Shown here one piece after another: positions 13,687 to 24,876 of a DNA stretch of 64,000 nt. Where the stretch lies: the NCBI RefSeq assembly GCF_000208865.1, contig NC_018396.1:3901101-3965100 (forward strand). The letters run 5' to 3'. The translations under genes and the position numbers were made by a program. The DNA comes from Neospora caninum Liverpool (lineage: Eukaryota > Apicomplexa > Conoidasida > Eucoccidiorida > Sarcocystidae). How positions within the stretch are numbered: position 1 is the stretch's first letter; every line of letters starts with the position of its first letter. The notes below the pieces were generated by a model, which had not been told where the DNA came from, made no database searches, and worked only from the letters and a program-made list of their open reading frames with translations.

Positions 13687-15329
13687 GCAAGCAAGCGCTC
13701 GCGAGCCTCCGTTCCGCCCCCGGTAGGTGCATTATATTTGAAGTCGGGATTCAGAAGAAAGCAGTGGAACACTACGACGCCAGCTCGAAACACTTTCAGA
13801 CGTAGCTACCGATGATCAAGCACAGCTGAAAAGAGGCAGGCACAGTGTCTCGTTAATGGGAAGATCTGTCCATCAGCGGGGCTTGGGCGCAGCCGAGTGA
13901 TGGTGCAGAGGAACCCCACCATGCGATCAAGAAAACCCGAGGCCCCCCACACTGTCCTTGTCAAGGGCTCGCAGCCTAAGGTTTGAAAGACATTCGCAAA
14001 AGCAGAGTTTCATCTGCAAAACAGACGCCCTGATGCCAGCTTTGCTGCTCTACACGCATGCCAGAGGCCACTCTCCACACATTCCCGTTGATGGGCGGCG
14101 GCGTAGTGCTCCAGTGTGATCTTGCTCGTTTCAGTGCACCGAAAACACTGTCCAATCGATCTTTGTCGATTGGTTTTCCGCGTGACGGATGCAGGTCTCC
14201 AGAAAATGAGTAGTGCTCGCGTCTCGCGGCTCAAAAGCAACCTCCATATAATCCTTTTTCCCGATTAGCGAGGCTTCGGGCCGGCATGTCCTGCTCGATT
14301 GTGGACCGGGTTTGTCTCCCGTGAACTCGGACGTGGCAGAGTCTCTGGCGGCGGAAATTGTTTCAGGTAGACGGAGCAGCCCGAACCTGGGTTCCGTCGA
14401 TGTTGGCCGTTGGCCAGTGGCGGGTGCTTTCACCGCTTGTCTTGCAGAATCGACGCGGGGGAAAGCCACGCGAGAGTGTCTGAAAGGAGGGGCGCCCACG
14501 GACAAGAACTTCGACCTTTCAAAGAGGGGGAGAGATTTACGTCAATACACGAACTACCAAGGCACAGTGCAGAACAGAGGACTCTGTCGGAGTTTGCAGT
14601 AGCCGTACAGCGACTGGGTTCTTCGGGCCCCTCGTCGACGACCCCCCATGGAACAACAGCGCATGCACAGACAATTTTGCGTCGACAGACCATTTTGAGC
14701 AACTTGCGCTTCTGGATTTCTGAACGGAAACCATTCATGAACACGTCTGCGATTGTCAGTCATACGTTGATTACAAGGACGGATTGCTGATGTCTTGGCG
14801 CCCGTCGCGGACCTTCTTACAGCAACCCTCCGGAGTTCGGATACAGCCTATATAACGTTCGACCGTGCGTCGGCCCGGCAGGAACGGAAACTCTGTCGTC
14901 CACATCATTACCGCGTTCCTGTTTTTTGCGTCGTGTTCATTCACCTTCTGCGAGAGCGTCCGTCGTCACAATTTCGTTCGAACTGGAGGGTCGATTTTTC
15001 CGTGTGTGCCCCCCTCCCCCAACGGCAATTCCCTGCCCATGTCCGGACACCTCAGGCTCGTCCCTAGGCTCGCGGTCTCAGACCAGTTCGGAGAACTGTG
15101 GCGTCAGGATGATGGATCATCGCGCGCAGTGAGATTCTGGTGTCCTTCACAGCTTTCACCTCGCCGAATGGTGCACCTAAATACCGTGATCACGGACGGA
15201 CAAGCGACTTGTCCCTGGCATCCTCCGGTGGAAGACAAGTTTTTTTCTTGCTAAATAAACTCGGGTGACGGATGCCAAACTTCGTCGTGCCATAGGAAGT
15301 GTTCCTAGGTCTTCTGCGGGTGATCCTCG
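13687..15329. promoter_or_regulatory. Divergent intergenic region between two organelle-directed genes
   Basis: This 1.64-kb stretch separates the start codons of the minus-strand helical-repeat gene and the plus-strand uL18 gene, so it must hold both promoters and 5' UTRs. Short overlapping frames of up to 125 codons occur on both strands (for example 14131-14505 minus), but none shows a recognisable motif or convincing splice partner. No TATA-like or repeated motif stands out by eye. Confidence 0.5.
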
Positions 15330-18114
15330 ATGCGAACGACTTGCGGGCATGCCAACCGCGCCTCAGCGGGTCTGTGGTCCCTTGTCTCATTGTTTTTGAA
15401 GGGCTTCGTCGGCCTCTGGTTCACTCAAATTGTCCTTTCAGTAGCATCATCTGTGCCTCGCTGTCGAGCTTCCGTTCACCGAACCTGTGGCAATGGTCTG
15501 TTGACAGGCTCCTATCATCAAGGCGCAAACGGCACCTGCAGACCGCGGGTGTTCACGCCGGCTTCAATAGTGCCGACTTCCCGGAGACTGCTTATGTTTC
15601 AGGCTCGTGGTCTCCACCAGAGAGACGGAGTCCACAAAGAACTGGATGCATCGCGTTCTTCCAGTCCCCTGAACTACGGGGGGGATGTCCCTTCCGGTCA
15701 ACAGACGAAAAAAGATGACCGCCTCTCCTGGTGGACCTCTCCCATCCACCGAAACTGGCATGGACGGACGATGCTAGCGGCTCAGGAGGGCATCTCCGTT
15801 CGATCACGGGAGCCTTCTTCGTCTGCCGTTGCACACGATTCGGCGTCTCTGGCAGTTTGGCTGTGCGTTACTCCCTTCACGGGTCTTCGCGCCGGGTCCC
15901 ATCTCGGTTTTCTGGTTCCTGCTGTCGGACAAAGCCTGCCGGCCCGGCAACTTCGCAGTGGCTTCGGACGGCGTGTGCCGCTCCAGGCTCCACTCACTCT
16001 GCCTTCTTCCGAGGGCATCGATCTCTCGTCGGCAGCGCCTTTCTCGGCGCCGGCATCGTGTCCGTTCTGTTCGAAGATTCAGCCCTTCTCTCCTGTGACT
16101 CACGCTCGCTACATCTCCTCTGCATGCCAGCGACGTCCTTCTGCACCGTTTTCTTGTGCGCTTCATGGCGTATCCTCCGCAGTGCCATCCCCGTTCCCAA
16201 CGCCGCCGCCGGGGCCAACCGCACAGTGGCTGCGGCGCTATCAGGGGCCTATTTCGTATCTCGGCCAAGGCAGCCAGGGATTGGCGAGACGGAGGCAGGC
16301 AGGCAGGGGTCGGTCAGAACGTGGTTTGCAGCGATTGGCCGCTGGAAGCGAAAATCCCTCGAAAGAAAGCTTGCTTGGACTGGCAACACACTCGGAGACG
16401 AACCCTGCAGAAAACGAAGAAATATTGGGAAATAGCGAAAATCCAAAGGGCGGTGCTGTCGACGGCCAGCTGTCTGTGCAACCAACTGGGGTCCGCCGTT
16501 CGGACACAATCGAACGAGATAAAGTGCTACTTGGAGAGAAGCGTGCACGCCTTACGATCACTCTGAGCAACAATCAGGTCCACGCATGTGTCGTCGACAA
16601 TCGACTGCAGCGTACCTACGCGTATGCAAACAGCTTTGATCCTTCGCTTCGGATGGAAATCGGCTCTGTGCAGCGAAAACGGGGTAAGCAGGAGATAAAT
16701 GAGAAGGCATCAAGTACGGTATTGGAGAAAGGAGGTTTTCAATCACTGTAACACCCCGGAAGCGCATTTGTCCCCAGGGTAGGCATTGCTTATGTTCTAG
16801 GCGTAATAAATAGAAGGAATACTAGCATAAGAACAGTAAAAATTGTAGACCAAATGTATAGGATGCAGTCAAATATTATGAGATTCACTTCGGCAGTCTC
16901 CTTCCGGATGTTTGTCTGTACAACATTTATCGCCCGATTACGTAGAATCATAGATTTCTATTAGATCGCATGTAAATCTAATAGAATCTCAACCAGTCCA
17001 CCCAACCAGTTAAAGATTTTAGTAGCTGTAGGACTAGCAATCATATTTTTAAACAGTACATGTAGATGCTCATGTGCGACATGTGCAATTCGCAATAGCT
17101 AATTGCCTCCATTCTTTGAGATGGGGGAGAAGGCGAGACAGCATAGGATGTGCTCTTTGGATTCTTCCAAGGATGGAACGGTAGATATTCATTACCCGGC
17201 GATGAAACTGTCTACGTGGTGCGCTAGCTACTTGTGTGCAATATCACATTCCAACGAAGCGCCGACGACATATATCGGCGAGCAACGCAGAAAAGCATCG
17301 GGGGCCGCCTTGGGCTCTTTTTCAAAACTGCCATGTGGGATCTCCTGCTACGTGTGCCAGTATGGAGTAGTGCACGCAGTTGAAGTTTATTTCATGGCGA
17401 CTGAGTCGCATTCAAGACCTCGTGGGGCAACTAAGCTGAAGCGAACCCGTCAGTGAGTGTATTGCGCAGTGGGAATGCCGTTCAAACGCGAGCAAAGGAT
17501 TACAATGTGCTAAAACTGCACCCGTGAAGAGCTGTCGATGTGCCCCCCGCCCTTCATTTTTGTTCCGTGATTCAGGGTGGGCCTCACGTCCCCATGGTGG
17601 AACGATGCGGGCAGCGAGAGCCGTCGGCCGGCTCTTAGCGCAGCGGGCACTTCAGAAAGGCATCAAGAAAGTATTCTTTGACCGCAAAAGCTACCGGTAG
17701 GCGTGTTGGGCTCGAAGGTATTTCCGTGATTGCCTGTTTGCTTCCTGGTTCAAAGGCAACGGATATGCGTGTCACGGCCCCTGCTGTTGCATGCAGTGTT
17801 CGGCTGTCTCGTCGCCATAGACGTATTCGGGGCGTCTACAGTTTTGTGTCATCACCAGTACTCGGCTACTGAAAGTCCATTTGGATAGATATTGGTGCCT
17901 TGGCACATATCACCCGAAAGAGGCTTTCGAAGAAATGGAAGCACAGTGGAAGACGGGTCTCCGTGAGAGGTATCTGCAGAACGATCCGCTCGACTGCTAG
18001 TCAGAATGTCTCTGAGCGCTTCGCGTTATCAATGCCCTGAATTCTTTTCCCAGGTACATCGGACGCGTCAAGGCGTTAGCTGACGGTGCTCGCGAGGGCG
18101 GCTTGGAGCTCTGA
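15330..18114 (+). CDS. Organellar (probably apicoplast) 50S ribosomal protein uL18, long N-terminal extension
   Basis: There are three exons: 15330-16683, 17576-17696 and 18054-18114 (stop TGA). Phases match at both junctions (1, then 2) and give 511 residues. The C-terminal ~107 residues are bacterial-type uL18: the strand region RARLTITLSNNQVHACVVDN near residue 405, the helix VGRLLAQRALQKGIKKVFFD, and the terminal R-Y-I-G-R-V-K-A-L-A-D-G-A-R-E-G-G-L-E-L. In bacteria and plastids uL18 binds 5S rRNA in the large subunit. The ~400 residues before it are Ser/Pro/Arg-rich and unlike any ribosomal domain. They open with a hydrophobic stretch (about residues 15-40) followed by basic sequence, which resembles a bipartite plastid leader. 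A mitochondrial destination is the alternative. The usual bacterial protein is ~120 residues, so most of this product is extension. The gene diverges from the giant repeat gene on its left. Confidence 0.88.
16952..16990. repeat. AT-rich inverted repeat in uL18 intron 1
   Basis: The arms AGATTTCTATTAGA (16953-16966) and TCTAATAGAATCT (16978-16990) are near-perfect reverse complements around an 11-nt loop. The surrounding 16.8-17.1 kb is markedly AT-rich compared with its neighbours. It lies in the first intron of the uL18 gene. Confidence 0.5.
16997..17043. repeat. Dispersed AT-rich element, copy A (possible organellar-DNA insertion)
   Basis: This stretch carries the core AACCAGTTAAAGATTTTAGT followed by AGCTGTAGGACTAGCAAT. 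A diverged copy with the core AACCAGTTGAAGATTTTCGT is present at 63742-63790. The AT-richness and a readable hydrophobic frame would fit a mitochondrial-DNA insertion (NUMT), which are common in coccidian nuclear genomes, but the source was not established. Confidence 0.4.
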
Positions 18115-19547
18115 AAGTGGATTTTCTGTCGGGCATCGGTGGATAGTGGTGTGATGAGCAAACATGGATCCTCTGTAGCTCCTGTTGGCTGAGTGCTGCG
18201 GAGGTTCCAACAACAAGTTCAGCCACACGATCGTTTGCGTTAATTTCAGGCCACACTAACATGGCTCGCCAAAGAGGGAAAATTCGTCGGGGTGTCGGCC
18301 ATGCGAGTGTGCAGTCATGATACTGGTATATCGACTGGCATTCGGTGCTAAAAATCGATGAGAGCCATGCGACTTTGGTTTCGTTAGTTTCACGAGTCAT
18401 TATTCTTTCGGGCCCTTCTCTGTTAACGGGCCGGCCCAGAACGCTGCCGTGGTGGTGTCCCCGAATTCAAGATATGTTGCTCTGCTGGTAGCGCGCTGCA
18501 CGTACAACATTTGCTGCAGCTAAGAATACGACATACAGATACGACAAGGTGTAATTGGGCAAGAATAGCTGCACGGGACGCCTCTACGCGCTGCCCACTT
18601 CATCTTAGAGTGGAGTGAACTTTTTCGCGAATCCATCGGAAGTAAATTCAGAGGCTTTATTCGTGGGAGAACCTACGGTATGATGGCTGAACACCTGGTT
18701 CAACGCCAGGTGATACTTCTGGAAGGCGTGTCTCTGTTGTTTTCGAAGCTTTTCTCCTCCCAGCGGCGTATGATGTACATTCGGGCACTTCGTTACAGAA
18801 AGGGGCACGAGGCGTCTCATCCCACGGGAGACGTCGCCCCGTCATACGAAACCGACACCTGGTATTACCGTTACTGTGGGAGGGGGGAGCGGGAGGAAGC
18901 GCACTGCCGCCGCCAAAGTATCCATCCGCTGGGCCCGCTCTTTTCTCATCGCGTACTGTTCAAATGAAGCCTCGCTGACACTGGAACAGGACCGGCTTTT
19001 TCTCTCTCTGGCATATATTAGCAATGAAAAAAAAATGTCTCATCTGCGTCAGAGCATCTCAATTGTTTAGGTTAGACCGAACCGCGGAAAGAAGGCTGCG
19101 AGGTTCTGTGACACGAGCGACAAGCACACTACTGATCCTCACACGCAGTGACAAATCACTTAGATTGTTTGGTCTTGTAACGCCATGTACACGAATCGAG
19201 GGTGATCTGGTTCGCTGAGGCCAATTAATCTCGAACCTCCCTACGATTAGGTGTGCAAGGTACCAGAAGTGCTCACGTTAGAGCACTTTGTAAGTCTGTG
19301 GTCTGCAGCAACTTCCTCCAAGTCGCTCTGCCTGTCGCGGTGACCTCCGTTTATGATTACAGGGCCTGGTTGGCTGTAAAAGCAACATCAGTCTTCACAA
19401 TTATGGTGGCTATTCAACGAAGTGAGAACATGTCGTACACCTGTGTTTCGTCACCGTCGGACGAACTGTCAGTGGGAGCCGTACTCCGCAGGAGAGCACC
19501 AACTACGGGCAGCAAAACACGGATGAAGTGAGCAGCAAGCGTGTATG
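18115..19547. other. Intergenic stretch, nothing convincing
   Basis: This lies downstream of the uL18 stop. Frames of 60-110 codons occur on both strands with no motif, no long open frame and no clear splice chain. It probably contains the uL18 3' UTR. Confidence 0.4.
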
Positions 19548-19896
19548 CTAAGTAAACAGTACAACATCCGTTCCTGCCTCAGCTGAAGCGACGCGAGTGG
19601 CATAGCACATGTCCACCGAAAGCGAGACGTCGTTTTCCTCCAGCATCTTTTCTCTCAAGGACCCGGTATGTGTGTGCCACACGGTGCCGGGGCGGTGTAG
19701 ATCAACAACGATTGAGAGATTCTTAAAAGTTCCAACTTCAAGGGGAAGCCCAACGGGTGTGACACCGTCTGACTTCCAGAGAGACCCACATGGGCAAATG
19801 AGCTCGACAGCACCCTTCCAGCTTCCGTATACTGTAGCTGTTTTCATCAAAGAGTCGATGCGGTGCATGTTCAAAGACGTCCCTGTGCGTACCCCT
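19548..19896 (-). CDS. Possible terminal exon, unknown product
   Basis: A 108-codon minus frame ends with a stop at 19548. An acceptor-like CACAG precedes it near 19896, so the frame could be the last exon of a small gene. The sequence is mixed and globular-looking, with Cys, Trp and Val-rich segments (VELICPCGSLW, NLSIVVDLH). The opposite strand is also open for ~100 codons across the same bases, which weakens the case. It starts ~75 bp beyond the stop of the coiled-coil gene upstream on the same strand. No family is recognised. Confidence 0.25.
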
Positions 19897-19972
19897 AGCG
19901 TGCTAAGCTGCCGCTAATGGCCCGAAGCTCTACGTTACGCCCATTTTGGGGGTCCGGAACGCAGTTTCACCA

Positions 19973-21847
19973 TTACTGCAAATGCGCCAAGATTTGCACT
20001 CGAAGATCATCATCTGCTGTACACCCTTCTGTATCTCTCAACTTTTTCAGTAATTCTTCTTTTTCCATAAGCTCCTTGCTTAGGGCCTGTTCGCGAACAC
20101 GCACTTCATTCAAAGCTTTTACGGCATCATCCCGTTTCGACCTTGTTTCCCTGACTTCCTTTCTCGATTTATTCCTTGCTTCAGCCGCTACTCGGTTCTG
20201 TCGCAGCAGACGGCTCTCCTCCGAGGTTAGATCGTCTATCTCTCTCTTGAGATCCTCCAGCTCCTCCATCCTCTGCTGGGATGTCGCTTGTAACTGTGAC
20301 AGCGAATCGAGCGCAGCCTGTAGCTGGCCGGCCGTCCTGTTCGCGTCTTGTGTCAAGCGGCCAGTGGCAGGATCTTGGGTGCCATCCAGCACGGCGCGCA
20401 GTTTCGCCTCTTCAGTTTGCAGGTTTTCGAGCTCTGCAGTCAGATCATGCACTTGCCTAAACAGTGAGCTCGCGTAATTCTGTGTTTCGCGGAGACGCGC
20501 TGCTTGCGGATTTTCGGTTTCTGCAGTTGCTCTCTTTATCTCTTCATGCTTATCAGCCAGAACTTCCCGTTCCCTATGAGCGGTTGCCAGCTTCTCTTTT
20601 AGTTTCAGGTATTCCTCTTCGATGCCTTGCATTTCCTCCTTGTGCGGTTCAGTATTTTCCCCCGCTTGCGCACGTGCTATGCTTTCTCTCTTCTCAGCTG
20701 CCAAGCGCACGAGCTCCTCTGCTTGTTGTCGAAGTTGTCGGTAACGGTCTGCTGCCGCGTCTCGATGTTCCTCCAAGTCACGAAGCACTAGCCGTGCATG
20801 CATCAACTTGCGGACACCTGATCCGATCGATGCTCCGGAGTGAGCGAGAATCATCACCATGATTGCATTCCATATCCACCGGGACATAGGTCCTTCGCTA
20901 TCGAGTCCAGCTGGACCAGAGTCTGTCCCTTCCGATAGAACTGATTCTCCCCCTGACTCTTCCACAGTATCTGCATCCCCTGGATGGCCCACTACTTCTT
21001 GCGAGCCGTCAGCGTGTTCACCAGGCTGAACGAATCCAGGTTGCGATGCCGCAGTTCGAGCTCGATCTCCTGCGGAATCAAACGCGAGAGATGTACCGGG
21101 TTCATATCTGACAAAGCGGGAGGCAGCATACAGCACCGCAGCTGCTGCCACTACAGAGACAACGGCGACAAGCACTTTCCTGGAACGCCGCCGACGCTGG
21201 TCGGCATCAACCTGCCGGTCGCCATGGTCCCTGTCTGAAGAGACATCCCTGTCTGAAGAGACATCCCTGTCTGAAGAGACATCCCTGTCTGAAGAGACAT
21301 CCGAACTAGGCACGGCTGTGGAATCGATTGTCGGCTGTTCGTCGCCGCGCAATCTAGCCAGTGCCGACTTCTCTGGGGAAGACCCGGTACGAAGCAAATA
21401 CTGACCATAGAGGATTGACGCCAGCAGCAAAAACCCAGCGGAAAACAGCTTTAAATGGCGGCGCCTCTTGCCTTGGCTCTTCAGTCCGGTTGTATCCCTT
21501 TTCCGTTTTACGCGACTGGTGGAAGCCAAACCTTCCGAAAGATCTTCATGCATTCTTTCCCTGCCAGCAGGGAGTCGGGGTGCGGCCGCCACGGCCGCCC
21601 CAAGATATCCAGAGGCCCCTAAATCTCCAGCTGCCTTAGCAGCGAGACGTCTTTGCTCAACTGACATCTCACTCAGAATCTGCCGCAAAGGTGCACCATG
21701 TTCGGTCTTCCGGCTCGTCGCCTGCCCGTGGCCCCGTTTGCCATGCGCCTCCAGCTGTCCAGTCTGGGTTGAACCAACTGGAGGCAAGCAAAGGGCAAGC
21801 AATATTAAAACGAGCGAAACGAAATTCACGGTACCGCTGCCCCTCAT
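19973..21847 (-). CDS. Secreted coiled-coil protein with three membrane segments (dense-granule-like)
   Basis: This is an intronless frame of 624 residues from the ATG at 21847. The frame stays open upstream to 22057, but this Met directly precedes a strong signal peptide (residues 1-28, VSLVLILLALCLPPVG). A TEXEL-like RRLAA sits at residues 66-70, close after the leader, where the Golgi protease ASP5 cuts exported coccidian proteins. A basic run (RVKRKR, GKRRR) precedes membrane segment 1 (~134-152). Four copies of DVSSDR follow (183-206), then segments 2 (~225-243) and 3 (~325-345). The last ~260 residues are a long Glu/Lys/Arg/Leu coiled coil. The layout fits a secreted protein inserted in, or attached to, a membrane such as the parasitophorous vacuole. 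That role is inference, and no named family is recognised. RRLAA lacks the acidic fifth residue of the best sites. Confidence 0.72.
   Translation of the reverse strand: MRGSGTVNFVSLVLILLALCLPPVGSTQTGQLEAHGKRGHGQATSRKTEHGAPLRQILSEMSVEQRRLAAKAAGDLGASGYLGAAVAAAPRLPAGRERMHEDLSEGLASTSRVKRKRDTTGLKSQGKRRRHLKLFSAGFLLLASILYGQYLLRTGSSPEKSALARLRGDEQPTIDSTAVPSSDVSSDRDVSSDRDVSSDRDVSSDRDHGDRQVDADQRRRRSRKVLVAVVSVVAAAAVLYAASRFVRYEPGTSLAFDSAGDRARTAASQPGFVQPGEHADGSQEVVGHPGDADTVEESGGESVLSEGTDSGPAGLDSEGPMSRWIWNAIMVMILAHSGASIGSGVRKLMHARLVLRDLEEHRDAAADRYRQLRQQAEELVRLAAEKRESIARAQAGENTEPHKEEMQGIEEEYLKLKEKLATAHREREVLADKHEEIKRATAETENPQAARLRETQNYASSLFRQVHDLTAELENLQTEEAKLRAVLDGTQDPATGRLTQDANRTAGQLQAALDSLSQLQATSQQRMEELEDLKREIDDLTSEESRLLRQNRVAAEARNKSRKEVRETRSKRDDAVKALNEVRVREQALSKELMEKEELLKKLRDTEGCTADDDLRVQILAHLQ
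21230..21301. repeat. Four 18-bp tandem repeats inside the coiled-coil gene
   Basis: The unit CATCCCTGTCTGAAGAGA (plus strand) is repeated four times almost perfectly and encodes DVSSDR on the minus strand. It sits between the first and second membrane segments of the encoded protein. Confidence 0.85.
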
Positions 21848-24145
21848 CGAGACTGCGGGGGTTCGATTCACATCACCGAGCTCATGTACTGAAAAAGTTG
21901 ATCGGGAGGGATTCCTAGAGACTCTTCGATTGGAATAGGAGCAAGGATCAGCCGCCATGCATCGGACTAGACACTGTCTCCTTATTTCCTGAAACGGGGC
22001 CGCTGGGGGCTTCCACTGAGAAAGCGGTGCTTCAAAAATGATGATTTCGCACCTCAAGTACGCCAGACACTTCAGCTACATTACCACGAACCGTAGAGAT
22101 GCTGCAAACGAGATACACTGGTGCTGTTTTTCCACAGCGAGACATGGCATGCGGTGGTCGGCAACGACGTTGCACGATCACGGGCGCAGCCGTGAGAAAC
22201 AGAGTTATTCCGCCGGAGCCGGGTTGAGGGGAGGCGCTGACCCGTCAAGCCGTGGGCTCCTGAAAGTCCTTCAGGCATGCGGCGCGACGGTCACCCGAGA
22301 TCCGGAGCCATTTGCGCCGCAGTAACAGCACTCTACCGAGGGGCAGTTCACTTCCGCACTTGCGGACGGTAAAAAAGTGGAAACAGTAAAACACTCAACA
22401 CAGTGCACTTGCACGAGTACAGGGAAAACCTCGTTCCAAAAGCGCGAACACCGCTCACGTGGAACAGCACGAAACTGTGCGTCTGCGCGAAGCGCAAGCT
22501 CACCCCGGTACGTTCGCGAACAATAGGGTTGACCAGTGAACCCCCATGCGTGAAGAAAGGAGGGAAAACGATTTAGCCATGCTCATACTACGTTATCAAC
22601 TTTCCAAATAATAATAATAATACGTGGTGCATGTACTTGCGGTACCTCCTCTTCCGCCCCCCAGACACCTCTTGGTGCCTCACCGCCGATCAGAGAAACA
22701 TCAATCGGCGGGCCAATCGACGATTAATTTACTCAAACACATAGTACCATGTATAGTCAAAAACACTCTCCTCAGCTCTTGGCACCCTGCGTCCACTGTC
22801 CCTCGCCGCAATTTGACGCCCCTGCTCCACCCTAGGTCAGAAGAGTTGGCAAAAATGTTTGGTTGCACGCACGGCATCAGTCTCTCCATCATACACGATG
22901 ATCTACTGGAGACAACACAGACCTAGATAGCGCGCTTGTCAATCCATGGCGGTCGTGAAATATGACATGCCTTCTAAATACAACCCGATCGAAGGCACTG
23001 GCTCGTATCTACGCTGGTTTTAAAGACATCACCAGCCCAAAGTGTCGCATATGCTGCCCGCATCCGCAGCGGGATCTGTCGCTGCTCGTCGCGAATGGCG
23101 CAGTCAAGCAACCTCCCACTTTACGTCTTCCCTCAGGATAGCTCAAAGCGTCTCTCCTGTTATCAAACGACGGAGGAGACAAGCAGGGGCCGTAGAAAGC
23201 GGGCACGAAGGCATCTCTAGCTGTTGAGAGATAGGCCGTGATACCGACACAGCTGAAGGAGCTGGTACGGCGTTTTTGGTCATATTTTTTTGACTTCCCA
23301 TCAGAGTTGCTGTTTCGCTTCTGTTGTCAGACAACTGTTACTGATACATGAGCTTAAGGGCTCTAACTGTACGTGGCGAAAACCAATACCTTCTTTGGTA
23401 CCTGTTTTATAGAGCGCTTCCTCTGCAACAGATGCAATTACAAGCGCCACATGATACTTCCTACTCTCCCCTCCACTATACACAGCACTTGAAAAAAAAA
23501 GGCGTCGTCTCAGGTGTCTAATTGCGAAGACCGGGGGGCCTCTCTGCATTCTGGCCTGCGTTTCCCCTCCAGGTCAACCGCCGCCCGTCCACAAGGAAGG
23601 CCACAGCAGTTCACGGCAGATCTCAAAGCATTCTATCCTGTCGCCATTGACGGGTTACAGTGCCTCCCCGAGTGACTCTATACTGACGCTGCTGAAGAAC
23701 GTATCAAGGTTGTTCTCCTGCTGTGAGCTTCCTCTTTTTCGGAGTTAAGTCGCAACCGAGGTCGACCAAGCATGAGTAATAAATCGAATGTCCGTCTTCT
23801 CACGCGTATGTCAGCGTATTCGACAGAGATGAAGCTGCTTATCAGTCACCTGTCACCAAGAGTTGGGAAAGAGGTCATGGAGGACCATAAAGCGTCGTGA
23901 TCAGGCAAGCTCCTCTTCGTAACAATCCGAAAACTACAGACATGGCCCTCCCATTGCACACACAACTCCCCGCTGTTCGGCAGCGCAGAACTACTCAGCG
24001 ACAGACAGTGAACGGCCGTACGCGAACAGGAACTCGAGTACTGGCAAGAGAAAGCGTGCTATGCATAAGGAATGGCGAATCGCCCAAAATCTGTGGTAGG
24101 AGACAGAGAATTGGTAGCAAGACAGCGGGAAAGCAGCAGTATCCT
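21848..24145. other. Intergenic stretch
   Basis: It holds the promoter and 5' UTR of the coiled-coil gene on its left side and the 3' UTR of the small Cys-rich gene on its right. An ATAATAATAATA run occurs at ~22609. Only short overlapping frames are present and none is convincing as coding. Confidence 0.4.
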
Positions 24146-24876
24146 TTACTTGCGCCCACCAAGCGGGGCAGAGGGACCACCAATGCAGTCCGGTGGTGCG
24201 GGTGTGAACGAGGTGGTAGCAACATACGACAGGTCCATTGACGGGTCATACAAAATTGGGGACTGAATGAAAGCAAATGGCTCCCCTGTTGGACCGACGG
24301 ATGGTGGCGTACCTTGAGACGCGTAACCTGAGGTATTAAACAAGTGTGACACATACAAGCACTGTGGCTGGGGCATTGACCGTCTGCAACATAAAGCGCG
24401 ACAGCACTCTAGAAATTGTGCTGCGATGCTGAACTCCAAAGCTTAGAGTGCCGCAGTACGTGTAACTCGCCATGGCTTAAGCGTCAGCACGTAGTTGCTC
24501 ACAAGGGAGGAGCTAGTCATAGGAAGGAGACCTCACCTGAATAACCCGGTCCTCCTGGCCCGGGTGCCGATGGAGCTCGAGCGCCAAGAGTGGAACCAGA
24601 GACCGGTAGCCGCCTTTGAGAAACTGAAGGACCTCCGAAGAGCTTCGCTTGCAGTTGCGTGATGTACTTGACTAGATCGTTGTTCCGCATTTCAAGTTCA
24701 ACAATTCGACGATCCTTGCTCTCGCACCGCTCACAATAGATATCAAAGCATTCGAAACAACCTGCCTTTCCGCAGATTACCTCCGATTTCGGAATGAATT
24801 TGAAGCCCGGCGGTGGAATCATCAACAAGCTGTCATCGTGCAACGGATCTTTTGCCAAAGGGTTTCTCGGGGCCAT
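24146..24876 (-). CDS. Small Cys-rich, coiled-coil, Pro/Gly-tailed protein, unknown function
   Basis: Two exons, 24876-24537 and 24327-24146, join in phase 1 across a GTGAGG...CAG intron of 209 bp and give 173 residues. The N-terminus carries closely spaced cysteines (CGKAGCFECFDIYCERCE), which suggests a small zinc site. A short charged helix follows that could form a coiled coil (IVELEMRNNDLVKYITQLQ). The second exon is rich in Pro, Gly and Ser, with tyrosines (SPILYDPSMDLSYVATTSF). There is no signal peptide or membrane segment. The ATG at 24876 gives a clean start MAPRNPLAKDPLHDDSLL. No family is recognised. The exon structure and composition are more convincing than most short frames nearby. 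Confidence 0.62.

Noticed and set aside
15731..16435. A 234-codon plus frame overlapping uL18 exon 1
   Set aside because: It lies in another frame of the exon that encodes the N-terminal extension. The uL18 frame is the one that splices into the ribosomal core.
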